Assembly (NCBI GenBank): GCA_023411375.1
Contig: JAEYOW010000044.1
Span: 124,001-188,000, forward strand
DNA: 64,000 nucleotides
DNA from: Bacillota bacterium
GTDB lineage: Bacteria > Bacillota > Clostridia > Christensenellales > Aristaeellaceae
Direction: 5' to 3'
Shown here: positions 34,917 to 45,191 of the stretch, in pieces
Numbering within the stretch: the stretch's first letter is position 1
How the letters are laid out: each line of letters opens with the position of its first letter
Translations under genes and position numbers: made by a program
The notes under the pieces: generated by a model
Told to the model about the DNA's origin: nothing
Seen by the model: the letters and a program-made list of their open reading frames with translations, nothing else
Databases searched by the model: none

Positions 34917-37900
34917 TCAACGCAATACCACGCCCGCCTCGCCGTAGCGCTCGCGGCAGGCGGCCAGCGCGTCGCCGTCCGCATTGCTCCAATACTCCCT
35001 GCTTAACAAAAGGGCGATGCCCTCGTCCCTGAGCTTCACATACACGGGCACAGTTCCGGCATGCGCTGCGCAAAGCGCCTTGACATCCTCCATTTCATCC
35101 CGGGAGGGAATCAGCAGATAGAGCTTTTGCCGCGCTTGCTTTGCCAGCTGCGCATCCGTCAGGGCGCCGTCCGGCTGCCGCCGCAACCCCGTTGGCAACC
35201 CCTTCTCCGGTTCCATATCCTCCAGGCCGGGCACGCGCCTTGAAGCGTGCTCCCGCTCCTGCCCGGACGTCGTCCCCAGCTTCATGCCGGCATTCTGCGC
35301 ATTGAGCGCCCGCACGCCGTCCACCAGCAGCTTGGGCTCCTCCTCCTCCCGGAAGCTCACTTTTCCGTCCACAATCACCAGGCTGTCCACCATCAGCGCG
35401 GACACATACTTTTCATATACCTTCGGGAACACCAGCCCCTCAATCTGCCCCGTCAGGTCCTCCAGGGTAAAAAAGCCCATCATGGCGCCCTTTTTGGTGA
35501 TCTTGCCCTTGCACATGGTCAAAATCCCCGCCATGCTCGCTTGCATGCCGTCGTATTCCGCGCCGTGCGCCTCGCCCTCCGCCAGCTCGTGAACGTCCGC
35601 GACGGTCACAAAGCCGCTGCCCAGCAGCTCCGCCACCTCGTCCAGCGGGTGCCCGGTGATGTATACGCCCGTCATTTCGCGTTCCATGCTCAGCAGCACC
35701 TTGCGGGGGTGTTCCTCCATCTCCGGTATGGTAAACAGCTCGCCGCCGCCGGCTGCCGCGGGGGAAACGCCCATGTCAAACAGGGAAAGCTGCCCCGCCA
35801 CGTTTGCCCTGCGCTTTTGCGCCGTATCGTCCATCAGCCGCTCGTACACGCCAAGCAACTGCGCCCGGTTATGGCCCAGACCGTCGAACGCGCCCGCCTT
35901 GATCAGGCTTTCCACGGTGCGCTTGTTCAGCGCATCCCCGCTTACGCGTTCCACAAAGTCAAAGATGTTTAGATAAGCACCCTGTCCGCGCTCGCGTTCG
36001 ATCAGCTCCACCGCGCCGTGTCCAACGTTTTTGACCCCGCCCAGCCCGAAGCGTATCCCCTTGTTGCCCTGCCCGTCCGCATCCACGCCAAAGCGCCATA
36101 CGCTGCGGTTAACATCGGGAGGCAGCACGGGAATGCCATGCGCGCGGCAGTACTGGATGTACCCCGCGACCTTGGGCGCGTTGTCCATCACGCTGTTCAT
36201 AATGGCGGCCATAAACTGTACGGGGTAATGCTTTTTAAGCCAGCCCGTCTGAACGGCTACCACACCGTAAGCCGCGGCGTGGCTTTTATTAAAGGCATAG
36301 CTGGCGAAAGCGCTCATCTCGTCAAAGATGTGCTCGGCCACGGCCTTTGGCACGCCGCGGCGCACCGCGCCATCGATCAGAACGTTGCCCTCGCCGTCCG
36401 TCATGCCGTTTACAAAGTACTCCCGCTCCTGCGCCATGACGTCTTTTTTCTTCTTCGCCATGGCGCGGCGCATCAGATCGCTGCGGCCCAGGCTGTAGCC
36501 CGCCAGGTCGCGCACAATCTGCATCACCTGCTCCTGATACACCATGCAGCCGTAGGTTACGTCCAAAATGGGCTTTAGCAACGGGGTTTCGTAATGCACG
36601 GTCGCCGGGTCGTTCTTGCCCGCGATATAGCGGGGGATGGAGTCCATGGGTCCCGGACGGTAAAGGGAGATCGCGGCGATGATATCCTCAAAGCACGCGG
36701 GCTTCATGTTTTGCAAAAACAGACGCATGCCGCCGGATTCCAGCTGGAACACTCCGTCCGTATCACCTGCCGAGATCATCCCGTATACCTCCGGGTCGTC
36801 CAGCGGGATATCCTCAGGCCTAAGCTCCACATGGTCCAGCTTCAGCAGGTCCAGCGTGTCGCGGATAACCGTCAGCGTCCTCAGCCCAAGAAAGTCCATT
36901 TTAAGCAGGCCCAGATGCTCCAGCGTGCCCATGGGAAACTGCGTGGTTACAACCTCGTCGTTTAGCTGAAGGGGCACATAATCCGTCACCGGCCTGGCGG
37001 TAATCAGAACGCCCGCCGCATGCGTGCTCGCATGGCGCGGCATGCCTTCCAGCGTCAGCGACGTTTCGTACAGCTTAAGCACCTGCGGATCGGTTTCCAC
37101 AAGTTGTTTAAGCTGAGGGCTCAATTCCAGTGCCTTTTCCAGCGTCATATCCAGGGCGAACGGGATTGCCTTGGCAACCTGGTCGGTCGCTGCGTAGCTC
37201 ATGCCCAGCACGCGCCCCACGTCGCGGATAACAGCCTTTGCTTTCATGGTGCCAAAGGTGATGATTTGGGCGACATGGTCCGCGCCGTATTTACGCGCCA
37301 CATAGTCGATTACCTCCTGCCGGCGCTCATAGCAGAAGTCGATATCCAAATCCGGCATGCTCATGCGCTCCGGGTTTAAAAAGCGTTCAAAAAGCAGATT
37401 ATATTTGAGCGGGTCCAGCATGGTAATGGAAAGGGTGTAGGCAACGATACTGCCCGCGCCGCTGCCGCGCCCGGGGCCGACCATAATGCCGTTTTGCTTT
37501 GCGTAGTTGATAAAATCCCACACGATTAGAAAATAATCCACATACCCCATCTGCGCAATCATTTGCAGCTCGTAATCAAGCCGCTTGCACGGCTCGCTTT
37601 CCGGATTGCCGTGCTCGCCGGGGTACAGGCGGCTTAGTCCCTCACGGCACAGGCGCGTGAGCATTTCCTCCGCCGTCTCGTCCGTGTCGATGGGGTAGTG
37701 GGGCAGATGGAGGCTTTTAAAATCAAACGTGACCCGGCACCGCGCCGCAATCTCGGCCGAACGGTCAATTGCCTCGGGATATTGTGCAAACAGCGCGCGC
37801 ATCTCCTGCTCGCTTTTGACGTACAGTTCCTCGGTATCCATGCGCATGCGCGTTTCATCCTGGAGGGTTTTGCCCGTCTGGATACACATGAGCACCTCCT

Positions 37901-38543
37901 GCGCGGCGGCGTCGCCCCGCAGCAAATAGTGGCAGTCGTTGGTTGCCACCAGCGGAATGCCCGTCTCGCGTGAAAGGTTCACAAGCCTGGGCAGCACCGT
38001 CCGCTCGTCCTCCAGCCCGTGGTCCATAATTTCAATATAATAATTTCCTTCGCCAAACAGGCGCTGCATTTCCAGCGCGTATTCCTTCGCCTCGTCGTGC
38101 CTGCCCTGTAAAAGCAGCTTGGGCAAATCGCCGCTCAGGCATGCCGATAGGCAGATCAGCCCTTCGCTATGGTTCTTTAAAAGCTGATAGTCAATACGCG
38201 GCTTGTAGTAAAAGCCCTCCGTAAATCCGGCACTGACCAGCTTGATGAGGTTTTGGTAGCCGGTGTTGTTTTCGCACAGCAAAATCATGTGGCTGTACTC
38301 GCGTGCCGCGCCATGCTTTTCGAACCTGTCGGGACAGATATAAACCTCGCAGCCGATCACCGGGGTGATGCCGGCGTCCAGGCACGCCGAATAAAACTCC
38401 ACCACACCGTACATCACCCCATGATCGGTAATAGCCGCGTGTGTAAAACCCAGCTCCTTCAGCCGCTTCACCAGCGGCTTGATGCGGTTTGCGCCGTCCA
38501 GAAGGCTGTACTCGGAATGCAGATGCAAATGGGCAAAGGACAT
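34917..38543 (-). CDS. dnaE: DNA polymerase III alpha subunit, DnaE type
   Basis: A 1208-residue replicative or repair polymerase. The N-terminal PHP domain has AHLHLHSEYSLLDGA and TDHGVMYG; the polymerase core includes VGPGRGSGAGSIVAY and the catalytic acidic motif PDLDIDFCYERR; a helix-hairpin-helix region and an OB-fold (MTGVYITGHPLDEV ... GKITKKGAMMGFFTLEDL) follow. The C-terminus is about 100 residues of poorly conserved sequence. In Bacillota DnaE usually works beside PolC in lagging-strand synthesis. ATG at 38543 follows AAAGGAG. It is monocistronic with its own promoter. Confidence 0.97.
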   Translation of the reverse strand: MSFAHLHLHSEYSLLDGANRIKPLVKRLKELGFTHAAITDHGVMYGVVEFYSACLDAGITPVIGCEVYICPDRFEKHGAAREYSHMILLCENNTGYQNLIKLVSAGFTEGFYYKPRIDYQLLKNHSEGLICLSACLSGDLPKLLLQGRHDEAKEYALEMQRLFGEGNYYIEIMDHGLEDERTVLPRLVNLSRETGIPLVATNDCHYLLRGDAAAQEVLMCIQTGKTLQDETRMRMDTEELYVKSEQEMRALFAQYPEAIDRSAEIAARCRVTFDFKSLHLPHYPIDTDETAEEMLTRLCREGLSRLYPGEHGNPESEPCKRLDYELQMIAQMGYVDYFLIVWDFINYAKQNGIMVGPGRGSGAGSIVAYTLSITMLDPLKYNLLFERFLNPERMSMPDLDIDFCYERRQEVIDYVARKYGADHVAQIITFGTMKAKAVIRDVGRVLGMSYAATDQVAKAIPFALDMTLEKALELSPQLKQLVETDPQVLKLYETSLTLEGMPRHASTHAAGVLITARPVTDYVPLQLNDEVVTTQFPMGTLEHLGLLKMDFLGLRTLTVIRDTLDLLKLDHVELRPEDIPLDDPEVYGMISAGDTDGVFQLESGGMRLFLQNMKPACFEDIIAAISLYRPGPMDSIPRYIAGKNDPATVHYETPLLKPILDVTYGCMVYQEQVMQIVRDLAGYSLGRSDLMRRAMAKKKKDVMAQEREYFVNGMTDGEGNVLIDGAVRRGVPKAVAEHIFDEMSAFASYAFNKSHAAAYGVVAVQTGWLKKHYPVQFMAAIMNSVMDNAPKVAGYIQYCRAHGIPVLPPDVNRSVWRFGVDADGQGNKGIRFGLGGVKNVGHGAVELIERERGQGAYLNIFDFVERVSGDALNKRTVESLIKAGAFDGLGHNRAQLLGVYERLMDDTAQKRRANVAGQLSLFDMGVSPAAAGGGELFTIPEMEEHPRKVLLSMEREMTGVYITGHPLDEVAELLGSGFVTVADVHELAEGEAHGAEYDGMQASMAGILTMCKGKITKKGAMMGFFTLEDLTGQIEGLVFPKVYEKYVSALMVDSLVIVDGKVSFREEEEPKLLVDGVRALNAQNAGMKLGTTSGQEREHASRRVPGLEDMEPEKGLPTGLRRQPDGALTDAQLAKQARQKLYLLIPSRDEMEDVKALCAAHAGTVPVYVKLRDEGIALLLSREYWSNADGDALAACRERYGEAGVVLR

Positions 38544-38605
38544 GGCGCGTCTCCTTTAGCGGAATTTCCTCTCCGCCGTGCTTCAAAGGCGGTTCGGGTA
38601 TTGCT

Positions 38606-38635
38606 ATTGTACCATGTCCGGGTGTCATTTTTCAA
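38606..38635 (-). promoter_or_regulatory. dnaE: dnaE promoter
   Basis: Minus-strand TTGAAA (38630-38635), 18-base spacer ending TGG, TACAAT (38606-38611), 63 bases from the start. Confidence 0.78.
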
Positions 38636-38704
38636 ATAGAAAGCCGGTTGGCTTTGCAAAGCCCGCTTGTACCGCAAAGGAACGGCAACGATGATCCCGC
38701 TTGG

Positions 38705-39667
38705 TTAAACCGACTCCAGCGTCTCCAGCACTGCCAGTATGGTTTCATTCTTTACGATATCGGACGCCCGGTTTTCAGCGGCACAGCGCAAAAAATGCGC
38801 AATCTCATCCTGATAGGGCAGCGATGACGTCACGTTGATTTTGGTGCCGTTGTCGTCCCCCCCGGCAACCATCAGCACCTTTCCGCCATCCGTCCCATTC
38901 TCATACACTGTAACGCTTTTATTTTCAAGCACCACAACCGCGCGCTCAAAGCAAAGCCGGTAACCCTGTGTAAAAGGAATGGGCGCGTTATACCAGCTTG
39001 CCTCCGCACACACGGTCAGATCGTTATAGGTATACAGGAAGCGGCAATGCTCCCGGCGTCGGTCCTCGCGCGCCGCTTCGTGTAAATGCGCCCCGCACGG
39101 CTTGCCGAACTGGCTAACAATAAAATCCAGCTCGTGAATATGCAGATCATACGGTATCAGGCCGCTCTTGTGCGAATCGAAAAGCCAGCTCCCGGCGGAC
39201 CATTTCGGCTTTTCCGTAAGCCTGTAGAAAAAAGCGTCGATCACTTTTCCGTACCGCCCGGATTGGATTATTTCCGCTAAAATCTGGTATTCAGGACAGA
39301 AATGCAAAACCTGCCCCACATATAGCTGAACCTGTTTTTCGCGCGCCAGCCCGAACAGCTCCTCCGCCTGACGCGAGGAGAGGCACAGGGGTTTTTCTGA
39401 GATACAGTGGCGTCCCGAGCGCAGCACCGCCTCAATCTGACGCGTATGCAGAAACGTAGGCGTGCATATGATTACAATTTGTGCTTCCGTATTCCTCAAC
39501 ATATCGTCCAAATCAGCGTAGTAGGCCGCCTGAACGTCCCTTGCCAATGCGCTGGCATCGGGGTTGGGATCGCAAATGGAATCTATTTTCACATCCTCCA
39601 TTTTTTGCAAGTTGTTCAAGTGGGTCCGTCCCATGCCCCCCGCACCCACAACGGCAACCGTAAACAT
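38705..39667 (-). CDS. Gfo/Idh/MocA family oxidoreductase
   Basis: A 320-residue NAD(P)-dependent sugar oxidoreductase with an N-terminal Rossmann domain (VAVVGAGGMGRTHLNNL), EKPLCLS (the family's catalytic-site lysine) and LIPYDLHIHELDFI (the conserved histidine segment). It lies 73 bases downstream of the GldA-to-DUF4340 genes and closes the large ROK-controlled operon, suggesting it acts on the sugar imported by the LplABC-like system with the TIM-barrel isomerase. ATG at 39667 has GAGAGG nine bases upstream; an ATG at 39676 is too close to that site. Confidence 0.92.
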   Translation of the reverse strand: MFTVAVVGAGGMGRTHLNNLQKMEDVKIDSICDPNPDASALARDVQAAYYADLDDMLRNTEAQIVIICTPTFLHTRQIEAVLRSGRHCISEKPLCLSSRQAEELFGLAREKQVQLYVGQVLHFCPEYQILAEIIQSGRYGKVIDAFFYRLTEKPKWSAGSWLFDSHKSGLIPYDLHIHELDFIVSQFGKPCGAHLHEAAREDRRREHCRFLYTYNDLTVCAEASWYNAPIPFTQGYRLCFERAVVVLENKSVTVYENGTDGGKVLMVAGGDDNGTKINVTSSLPYQDEIAHFLRCAAENRASDIVKNETILAVLETLESV

Positions 39668-39740
39668 GTGTTTCATCCTCTCATTTGAATTACGTAAAAA
39701 TCTTGTATGATTAATGCGCATTCTATTTATTTCCATATTG

Positions 39741-41120
39741 TCAGTATAAATTTTCAAGTGCCCTGATAATATCCGACAACCCGCTTTTGTTCAAATAAAA
39801 TCCGGTCGTTACACCATCGCGCGCCACTTCGAGATGGCGTTCGTTAAGGGCGTAAAGCGCCAGACGGTTGCGGGTTCCATCCAGCATGGTAATCGTCAGC
39901 ACACATTCCGGGTCCTTATACATAGCCGTTTCGGCCGCACGGTCATCGTATAGCAGGGAAATCGCGCTGCGGTATAACGCGCGGCCTTTTTCATCGTCAA
40001 CCCTTGCGCCGTTAAACCAAAAGCCGGTTCCGCCGCGAACCTCCAGCACGTCTGTCCGCCCCTGACGTTCCACCGTCAGGCTTTGCGCCTGGTCAATGCT
40101 GTACAGCCAAACCAGACGATCCATAACCTGTGCATAATCCAGCTCCATAAATGCCAGCGCTCTTGTTTTTACAGAGAGTACAGCGGGAATGCCGTCGCGC
40201 ATGACGTAGGTTCTGCCGTCCTCCTCCCCGCCTATCAAGAGGCGCGTCTGGCCTCCATCGTCCCTGACCAGCAGCGTTTGGGGCGTGTCCAGCCCATAAC
40301 GCGCCAAATCGTCGGGGTTGTCCTCCATCAGCCTCAGCTTTGCGCTTTTCAGGCTGAAAATCGGATTGATTACCTTTTGATAAAAGGAGTATTCATCGCC
40401 GTTTACCTTCACAGGCTCATGAATCTCAATGCCATAAGTCTCGCCGTTCGCACCGTCCGCCGGGCGCAGGAAGCAAAGCCGTCCGGCCTGGTTTCGGTCA
40501 ATCACCAATTCGCGAACCGTAAGCGAATAATTTTCAGCGTCGTCGCCCAAATCATGAAACAGCGAATAGGAACGGTAGTCATACAGACCCTTCAGAAAGG
40601 ACTCCACGTCGTACGTTAAAAGCAGATACACCGCCGGATCATTGTCTATCATGCCATAATAGCCGTCTCCAAGCGGACTGCGCCCTCCCACGCGGATCTC
40701 ATGCCGCTCGCCATCCTGAAATTCCACGTCCACAACGCAAACGGGCTCATCCATGCCATAGATGGACAATTCGCTCGAAGCTTCATCAATGGTCTTCCGG
40801 CTTACCAGCCTCATGCAGGAGGTAAAAAGCCGTTCCATCGCAGCCTGGTCAAATGTCAGACGTTCATCGTAATTTTCAGCCGCATAGGTTCCGGTCTGCT
40901 TGTTAATGACATAGCCGGTCGTTTCGCCATTATAGGCGATGATTACCCGCTCGGGCACAACCTCCTGTTTATCTATCAGCACCCGCATGGGCGCTGGCGT
41001 TGCCGGCGCTTCTGTCGCCATTTCCATTGGCTTTTGGGGTGTCTGATTCAAAAGCTGCATCGCCCCCAACAATACGGCCACGGCCAACAGAGCCGCCGCG
41101 ATGGGAAGCCATCTCTTCAT
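39741..41120 (-). CDS. DUF4340-containing exported protein
   Basis: A 459-residue protein with an N-terminal signal anchor (MKRWLPIAAALLAVAVLLGA) and two DUF4340-type repeats (around YGMDEPVCVVDVEF ... YYGMIDNDPAVYLL, and YGLDTPQTLLVRD ... YVMRDGIPAVLSV). Such proteins follow GldG-like proteins in ABC-2 modules of many phyla. ATG overlaps the end of the GldG-like gene (TAAATG), so the four genes are translationally linked. The biochemical role is unknown. Confidence 0.87.
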   Translation of the reverse strand: MKRWLPIAAALLAVAVLLGAMQLLNQTPQKPMEMATEAPATPAPMRVLIDKQEVVPERVIIAYNGETTGYVINKQTGTYAAENYDERLTFDQAAMERLFTSCMRLVSRKTIDEASSELSIYGMDEPVCVVDVEFQDGERHEIRVGGRSPLGDGYYGMIDNDPAVYLLLTYDVESFLKGLYDYRSYSLFHDLGDDAENYSLTVRELVIDRNQAGRLCFLRPADGANGETYGIEIHEPVKVNGDEYSFYQKVINPIFSLKSAKLRLMEDNPDDLARYGLDTPQTLLVRDDGGQTRLLIGGEEDGRTYVMRDGIPAVLSVKTRALAFMELDYAQVMDRLVWLYSIDQAQSLTVERQGRTDVLEVRGGTGFWFNGARVDDEKGRALYRSAISLLYDDRAAETAMYKDPECVLTITMLDGTRNRLALYALNERHLEVARDGVTTGFYLNKSGLSDIIRALENLY

Positions 41121-42569
41121 TTACAGACGCCTCCTTCTGTTCCACACAAACAGACCCGTCAAAAGCGTTGCGCAGGGCAGCGCAACCACCAGCACCCAGA
41201 AAATAACCGCCGCTGTGTCCCCCGTCATAGCAAGCTGATCCGTTTCCATGGTCTTTGCGGCAAAGACCATGCTGTCCTCCTGCTTGTAGAGATAATTGAG
41301 AAGCGATGTCGCGTAAGCACGGTTCATCAGGTTGGAGGTTTGCATAAACCCATCCGCCAAAAGCGTATCCGAAGCGTAAAAGAATACCCGGGATACGGTT
41401 TCCCCCTGCCCATCCGCACGCCGCTGCTCGGACATCACACCCAAACAATACGAGCCTGTTACGTCGCCGTCCTCCCGCTCAAGCGTGCTGAGCATCTCCT
41501 CCATGCCCTTGGCATATGCGTTGCCTGACGAGCGCAGCAGCGGCACCAGCTCTCGGTATCCCTTGCTATCCCAAAGCAGCTCCAAATGCCCCGGCATCGC
41601 CATCATCAAAATGGAGTTTGTTGTGTTTTCAAGCGTTCTGGTCACATCGCTTTTGATTACCAAGGGCGCGATATAACTTAAATTTCCCACCGACCTGTCC
41701 GGGTCCACTACCAGCTTGTTCACGGGCCGCACGCCCCAGTCCGCCGCAAAACGCTCCAGCACGGGAAGCTGACCGTAATTTGGTGAGTACAGATAGAGCA
41801 CCGCGCTGCCGTCCCGCTCAAGATAACGGTCCAACTTCTCAATTTCACCAGCCGTAAAATCCGACTGCGGAGCGTTTACAATCACCAGATTGCTCCCCTC
41901 TGGAATTTCATCTTTTAGCAGATTGACCGTTTGCGCCTCATAATTATTCTGTGAAATCAGGCTGTCAAACTCATTCATCGCGCCCTCGTTATGCCCGCTT
42001 ACCTGCACAATTTTGGGCAGCACATCCATGGTAACGAAACGAATGCCGGACGTCAGCTTCTGCTCCGCCACATTTCCGCTGATATATGTTTCGTTGACCG
42101 TCTCATCCGTGGTAAATTCGTAAAAATCATCAATTTGGTACGCTTTAAACCGCTTCCCACTTTCCACGATTACCGCGCCCTCGCGCAATGAAACATTGGT
42201 GGGATAATCGTTGAGAAAGCTTGGATTTTTATATACGTTGACATAGCGCACGCTCACCTTTCCATGGCTGAGCAGCACGTACTTTTTGATCAGCTCATTG
42301 ATCTGCGCATAGCCCTGGAGCGTTTCAAAATCGTTCTGTTCCGCCAATATGGTCAGGATAATTTCATCCTCAAGCGTATCCAGATACGCCCTTGTCTGTT
42401 CAGACACCTCGTAGATGCCGCCCTGCGTCATATCAAAGGAAAGGCCGAATTTCTCGGTAAGCAGTTCCGAGGTCAGGTAAACCAACGCAATCACAGTTAG
42501 GCACAGCAGCGTGAACAGCGCGGAGTAGGAACCGTATTTGAACCTTCTGGACAGGAGTTTTTTCCGCAT
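41121..42569 (-). CDS. GldG-like ABC auxiliary protein
   Basis: A 482-residue protein with one N-terminal helix (about 15-37), an extracytoplasmic ABC_transp_aux domain (DMTQGGIYEVSEQTRAYLDTL, VQVSGHNEGAMNEF, DRYLERDGSAVLYL), and a C-terminal helix followed by RRRRL. This is the GldG plan. In Bacteroidetes GldAFG is tied to gliding; in Bacillota the same set is widespread with no motility link, so the name is only structural. ATG at 42569 follows GAAGGGGG. Confidence 0.88.
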   Translation of the reverse strand: MRKKLLSRRFKYGSYSALFTLLCLTVIALVYLTSELLTEKFGLSFDMTQGGIYEVSEQTRAYLDTLEDEIILTILAEQNDFETLQGYAQINELIKKYVLLSHGKVSVRYVNVYKNPSFLNDYPTNVSLREGAVIVESGKRFKAYQIDDFYEFTTDETVNETYISGNVAEQKLTSGIRFVTMDVLPKIVQVSGHNEGAMNEFDSLISQNNYEAQTVNLLKDEIPEGSNLVIVNAPQSDFTAGEIEKLDRYLERDGSAVLYLYSPNYGQLPVLERFAADWGVRPVNKLVVDPDRSVGNLSYIAPLVIKSDVTRTLENTTNSILMMAMPGHLELLWDSKGYRELVPLLRSSGNAYAKGMEEMLSTLEREDGDVTGSYCLGVMSEQRRADGQGETVSRVFFYASDTLLADGFMQTSNLMNRAYATSLLNYLYKQEDSMVFAAKTMETDQLAMTGDTAAVIFWVLVVALPCATLLTGLFVWNRRRRL

Positions 42570-42597
42570 TGCCTGCAGCCCCCTTCATTCGTTGTTC

Positions 42598-43302
42598 TCA
42601 ACACCACTGTTTGCGCTTGAGCACACGCACCGATAAAAACAGGAACGCTCCCGTCACGCACAGGTAGAACACCGCGTCGGACACGAAGAAGATACCCCTG
42701 GTAAAGCCGGTGAACCGCACATAAACGCTCAACCAGCTGATGACCTCCTTCACGCCCTGGATATCGATGGCCGCTACCGCGTAATCCAACAAATACAAGC
42801 CAAAAAACACGGCAAAGCTGAGAACCGCGGCAATCAGCTGATTTTCGGTCAGGGTGGAGATAAACATTCCAATCGCGATAAACATGCACGCGGCGAGGAT
42901 AATCGCCACATAATTTCCGATCACGCTCATAACAGGCACCGTACCGTATAGGGTAACGATCACCACCCACAGCAGCGTAAACGCCAACGCAATCAGAAAG
43001 ACGGTCATGGCCGCGAAAAACTTGCCGAGCACAATGCTTTTAAGCCTGAGCGGCGCGGTAAGAATCATCTGATCCGTCTTTTGCTTAAATTCCTCGGAGA
43101 ACAGGCGCATGGTAAGCAGCGGAATCAACAGCATAAACAGCATCTGCATATTCATGAACAGCGGCACGATATTTGAACTTGCCATCAGAATGTTGTTCAG
43201 ATAGAAAAACAGGTTGGAGATCAGCAGAAACATTCCGATAAACACATAGCCTATGGGCGACCCCAGATATGACCGCAGCTCTCGCCGATAGATGGGGAAC
43301 AT
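42598..43302 (-). CDS. ABC-2 type permease, GldF-like
   Basis: A 234-residue, six-helix permease starting MFPIYRRELRSYLGSPIGYVF, with RLFSEEFKQKTDQMILTAPL in the first cytoplasmic loop, the hallmark of GldF/NosY-type permeases. It begins in a TAAATG overlap with the ATPase gene and is the membrane partner of GldA-like and GldG-like proteins. Confidence 0.92.
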   Translation of the reverse strand: MFPIYRRELRSYLGSPIGYVFIGMFLLISNLFFYLNNILMASSNIVPLFMNMQMLFMLLIPLLTMRLFSEEFKQKTDQMILTAPLRLKSIVLGKFFAAMTVFLIALAFTLLWVVIVTLYGTVPVMSVIGNYVAIILAACMFIAIGMFISTLTENQLIAAVLSFAVFFGLYLLDYAVAAIDIQGVKEVISWLSVYVRFTGFTRGIFFVSDAVFYLCVTGAFLFLSVRVLKRKQWC

Positions 43303-44241
43303 TTACATCTCTCCCTTGACCGTCAGTTTCAGGAAAAGTTCTTCCAGGCTCAAGCCGGTCGGTTTCATGCTTAGCAATACCAGCCCCGCGTCACGTACGG
43401 CGGCAAACACGCTTCCCCGCAGGTCCGTTTCATCCATGCCGCGCACAAGATAATCCTGCGCCCCTTCCTCGCCGCTGGGCAAGGGCCGTACATCCGCAAC
43501 GCCCGCAACGCCTTTGAGCACGCGAAGCACCTCGTCCCCGGCGCCGGCCACACGCAGCTGCAGCTTATGGTTTTCCTCCGCTCCGCTGGAAAGCTCGTCG
43601 ATCAGGCCGTCTGCGCAGATCTTTCCTTCGTTGATAACCAATACGCGTTTACAGATGGATTGAACCTCCGGCAGAATATGGCTGGACAGGATGACCGTAC
43701 CTTGATTACCCAGCTCCCGAATGATGTTGCGCACGCCAATAATCTGGATGGGGTCCAGACCTACCGTCGGCTCGTCCAGAATGATGGTGCTGGGATGCCC
43801 CACCAGTGCCTGCGCCAACCCGGTACGCTGCTTATAGCCCTTGGACAGGTTGCGGATCAGCCTTTTGCGTACGTGCGCGATGCCCACCAGCTCGCAAATG
43901 TCGTCGATATGCTTGCGACGCGGCCTGCCGACGCCCTTAATGCTGCATGCAAACTCGAGGTATTCATTTACCGTCATATCCATATACAGCGGCGGGTTTT
44001 CAGGCAGGTAACCTATGCGCCGTTTTACCTCAAGAGGGTTTTCCAGCACATCATATCCGTCGATTTTCACACAGCCGTCCGTTGAGGAAATATAACCTGT
44101 GAGCACGTTCATGGCTGTGCTTTTGCCCGCCCCGTTGGGGCCAAGAAAGCCCACTACCTCGCCATCGTCAATCCTAAAACTGATATGATCGACAGCCACC
44201 TTGGAACCATAACGCTTCACCAGATTGTTGACCTCAATCAT
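43303..44241 (-). CDS. ABC-2 type transporter ATPase, GldA-like
   Basis: A 312-residue ATPase with Walker A GPNGAGKST (34-42), Q-loop in GYLPENPPLY, signature NLSKGYKQR, Walker B TIILDEPTVGLDP and the switch histidine in SSHIL. A C-terminal regulatory domain follows from about 225. Its start lies only 15 bases after the stop of the sugar permease gene, so the ABC-2 module is transcribed with the importer. ATG at 44241 follows GGGAGG. Confidence 0.94.
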   Translation of the reverse strand: MIEVNNLVKRYGSKVAVDHISFRIDDGEVVGFLGPNGAGKSTAMNVLTGYISSTDGCVKIDGYDVLENPLEVKRRIGYLPENPPLYMDMTVNEYLEFACSIKGVGRPRRKHIDDICELVGIAHVRKRLIRNLSKGYKQRTGLAQALVGHPSTIILDEPTVGLDPIQIIGVRNIIRELGNQGTVILSSHILPEVQSICKRVLVINEGKICADGLIDELSSGAEENHKLQLRVAGAGDEVLRVLKGVAGVADVRPLPSGEEGAQDYLVRGMDETDLRGSVFAAVRDAGLVLLSMKPTGLSLEELFLKLTVKGEM

Positions 44242-44256
44242 ACCGTTTTCCTCCCA

Positions 44257-45174
44257 TCAGCCTTTTACAGCGCCGACCGTAATCCCCTTAACGAAGAACT
44301 TTTGTACAAAGGGATAGACCAGTATAATGGGCCCTACCGTGATGCAAACCACAGCCATTTTCACCGCGCTGGTGGGAATGGCGATGTCCGTCATGTTTTC
44401 CGCCGCCAGATAGGAGGAGGCCGTAATGGAGGCAATCAGGCTGCGAATCATCATCTGCAAGGGATGCATCTTATAGTCGTCGATAAACAGAAGTGCCAGC
44501 CACCAGTCGTTCCAATAATACAGCGCGAAAAACAGCGTTACCGTAGCCAGCGCGGGCACGATGATCGGCAGAACGATCTGGAAGAACACGCGCCAGTCGT
44601 TGGCGCCATCCAGCGCGGCAGAATCGTAGATTTCGTTCGGCACACCGCGGTAGGCTGCCACAAGGATAAACGCATAGAAGGGATTGATCAGGCGCGGCAG
44701 AATCAGCGCCCAGAGGCTGTCTCTAAGGCCAAACCAGGTAGAGATCAGAATATAGAAGCCCACCATGGAGGTACCCATAATCATGGTAAAATACGTCAGG
44801 AAGGAAAGCTGCCGGCTGTAGCGCACCTTGGGATGCGCCAGCACATAGGCATACATAGCGGTTACCATGACCGCCAGCGGCGTGCCGATGCCTACGATCA
44901 GCAGTGTGTTGCGGTAGCTGTAATACACCTGTTTTCCTTTAAATACATAGGTGTAAGCGTCCAGCGAAAATTCTTCGGGCCAAAGCTGGAAGCCGTTGCG
45001 TGCGATGTTGGCCTCCGAAGCGAAGGAATTGATGACCACCAGCCAAAACGGGACGAAGCAAAACAGCGTGAACAGCGCCACAAAGACACCGACGAAGATG
45101 TCAAAGCCACGGTTTCCCTGAATCTGATTTCTAGGCGCTTTGGCGCCGGCAAGCGTTGTATTTAACCGGGACAT
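44257..45174 (-). CDS. Carbohydrate ABC transporter permease, LplC/YtcP-like
   Basis: A 305-residue permease with FDIFVGVFVALFTLFCFVPF as first helix, the SFASEANIARNGFQLWPEEF loop typical of LplC/YtcP proteins, and the EAA-like loop NEIYDSAALDGANDWRVFF. It pairs with the LplB-like permease 17 bases upstream. No ATPase of the MsmX type is in the operon; LplABC-type systems commonly share one. Confidence 0.95.
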   Translation of the reverse strand: MSRLNTTLAGAKAPRNQIQGNRGFDIFVGVFVALFTLFCFVPFWLVVINSFASEANIARNGFQLWPEEFSLDAYTYVFKGKQVYYSYRNTLLIVGIGTPLAVMVTAMYAYVLAHPKVRYSRQLSFLTYFTMIMGTSMVGFYILISTWFGLRDSLWALILPRLINPFYAFILVAAYRGVPNEIYDSAALDGANDWRVFFQIVLPIIVPALATVTLFFALYYWNDWWLALLFIDDYKMHPLQMMIRSLIASITASSYLAAENMTDIAIPTSAVKMAVVCITVGPIILVYPFVQKFFVKGITVGAVKG

Positions 45175-45191
45175 AAAGATGTTCCCTCCTT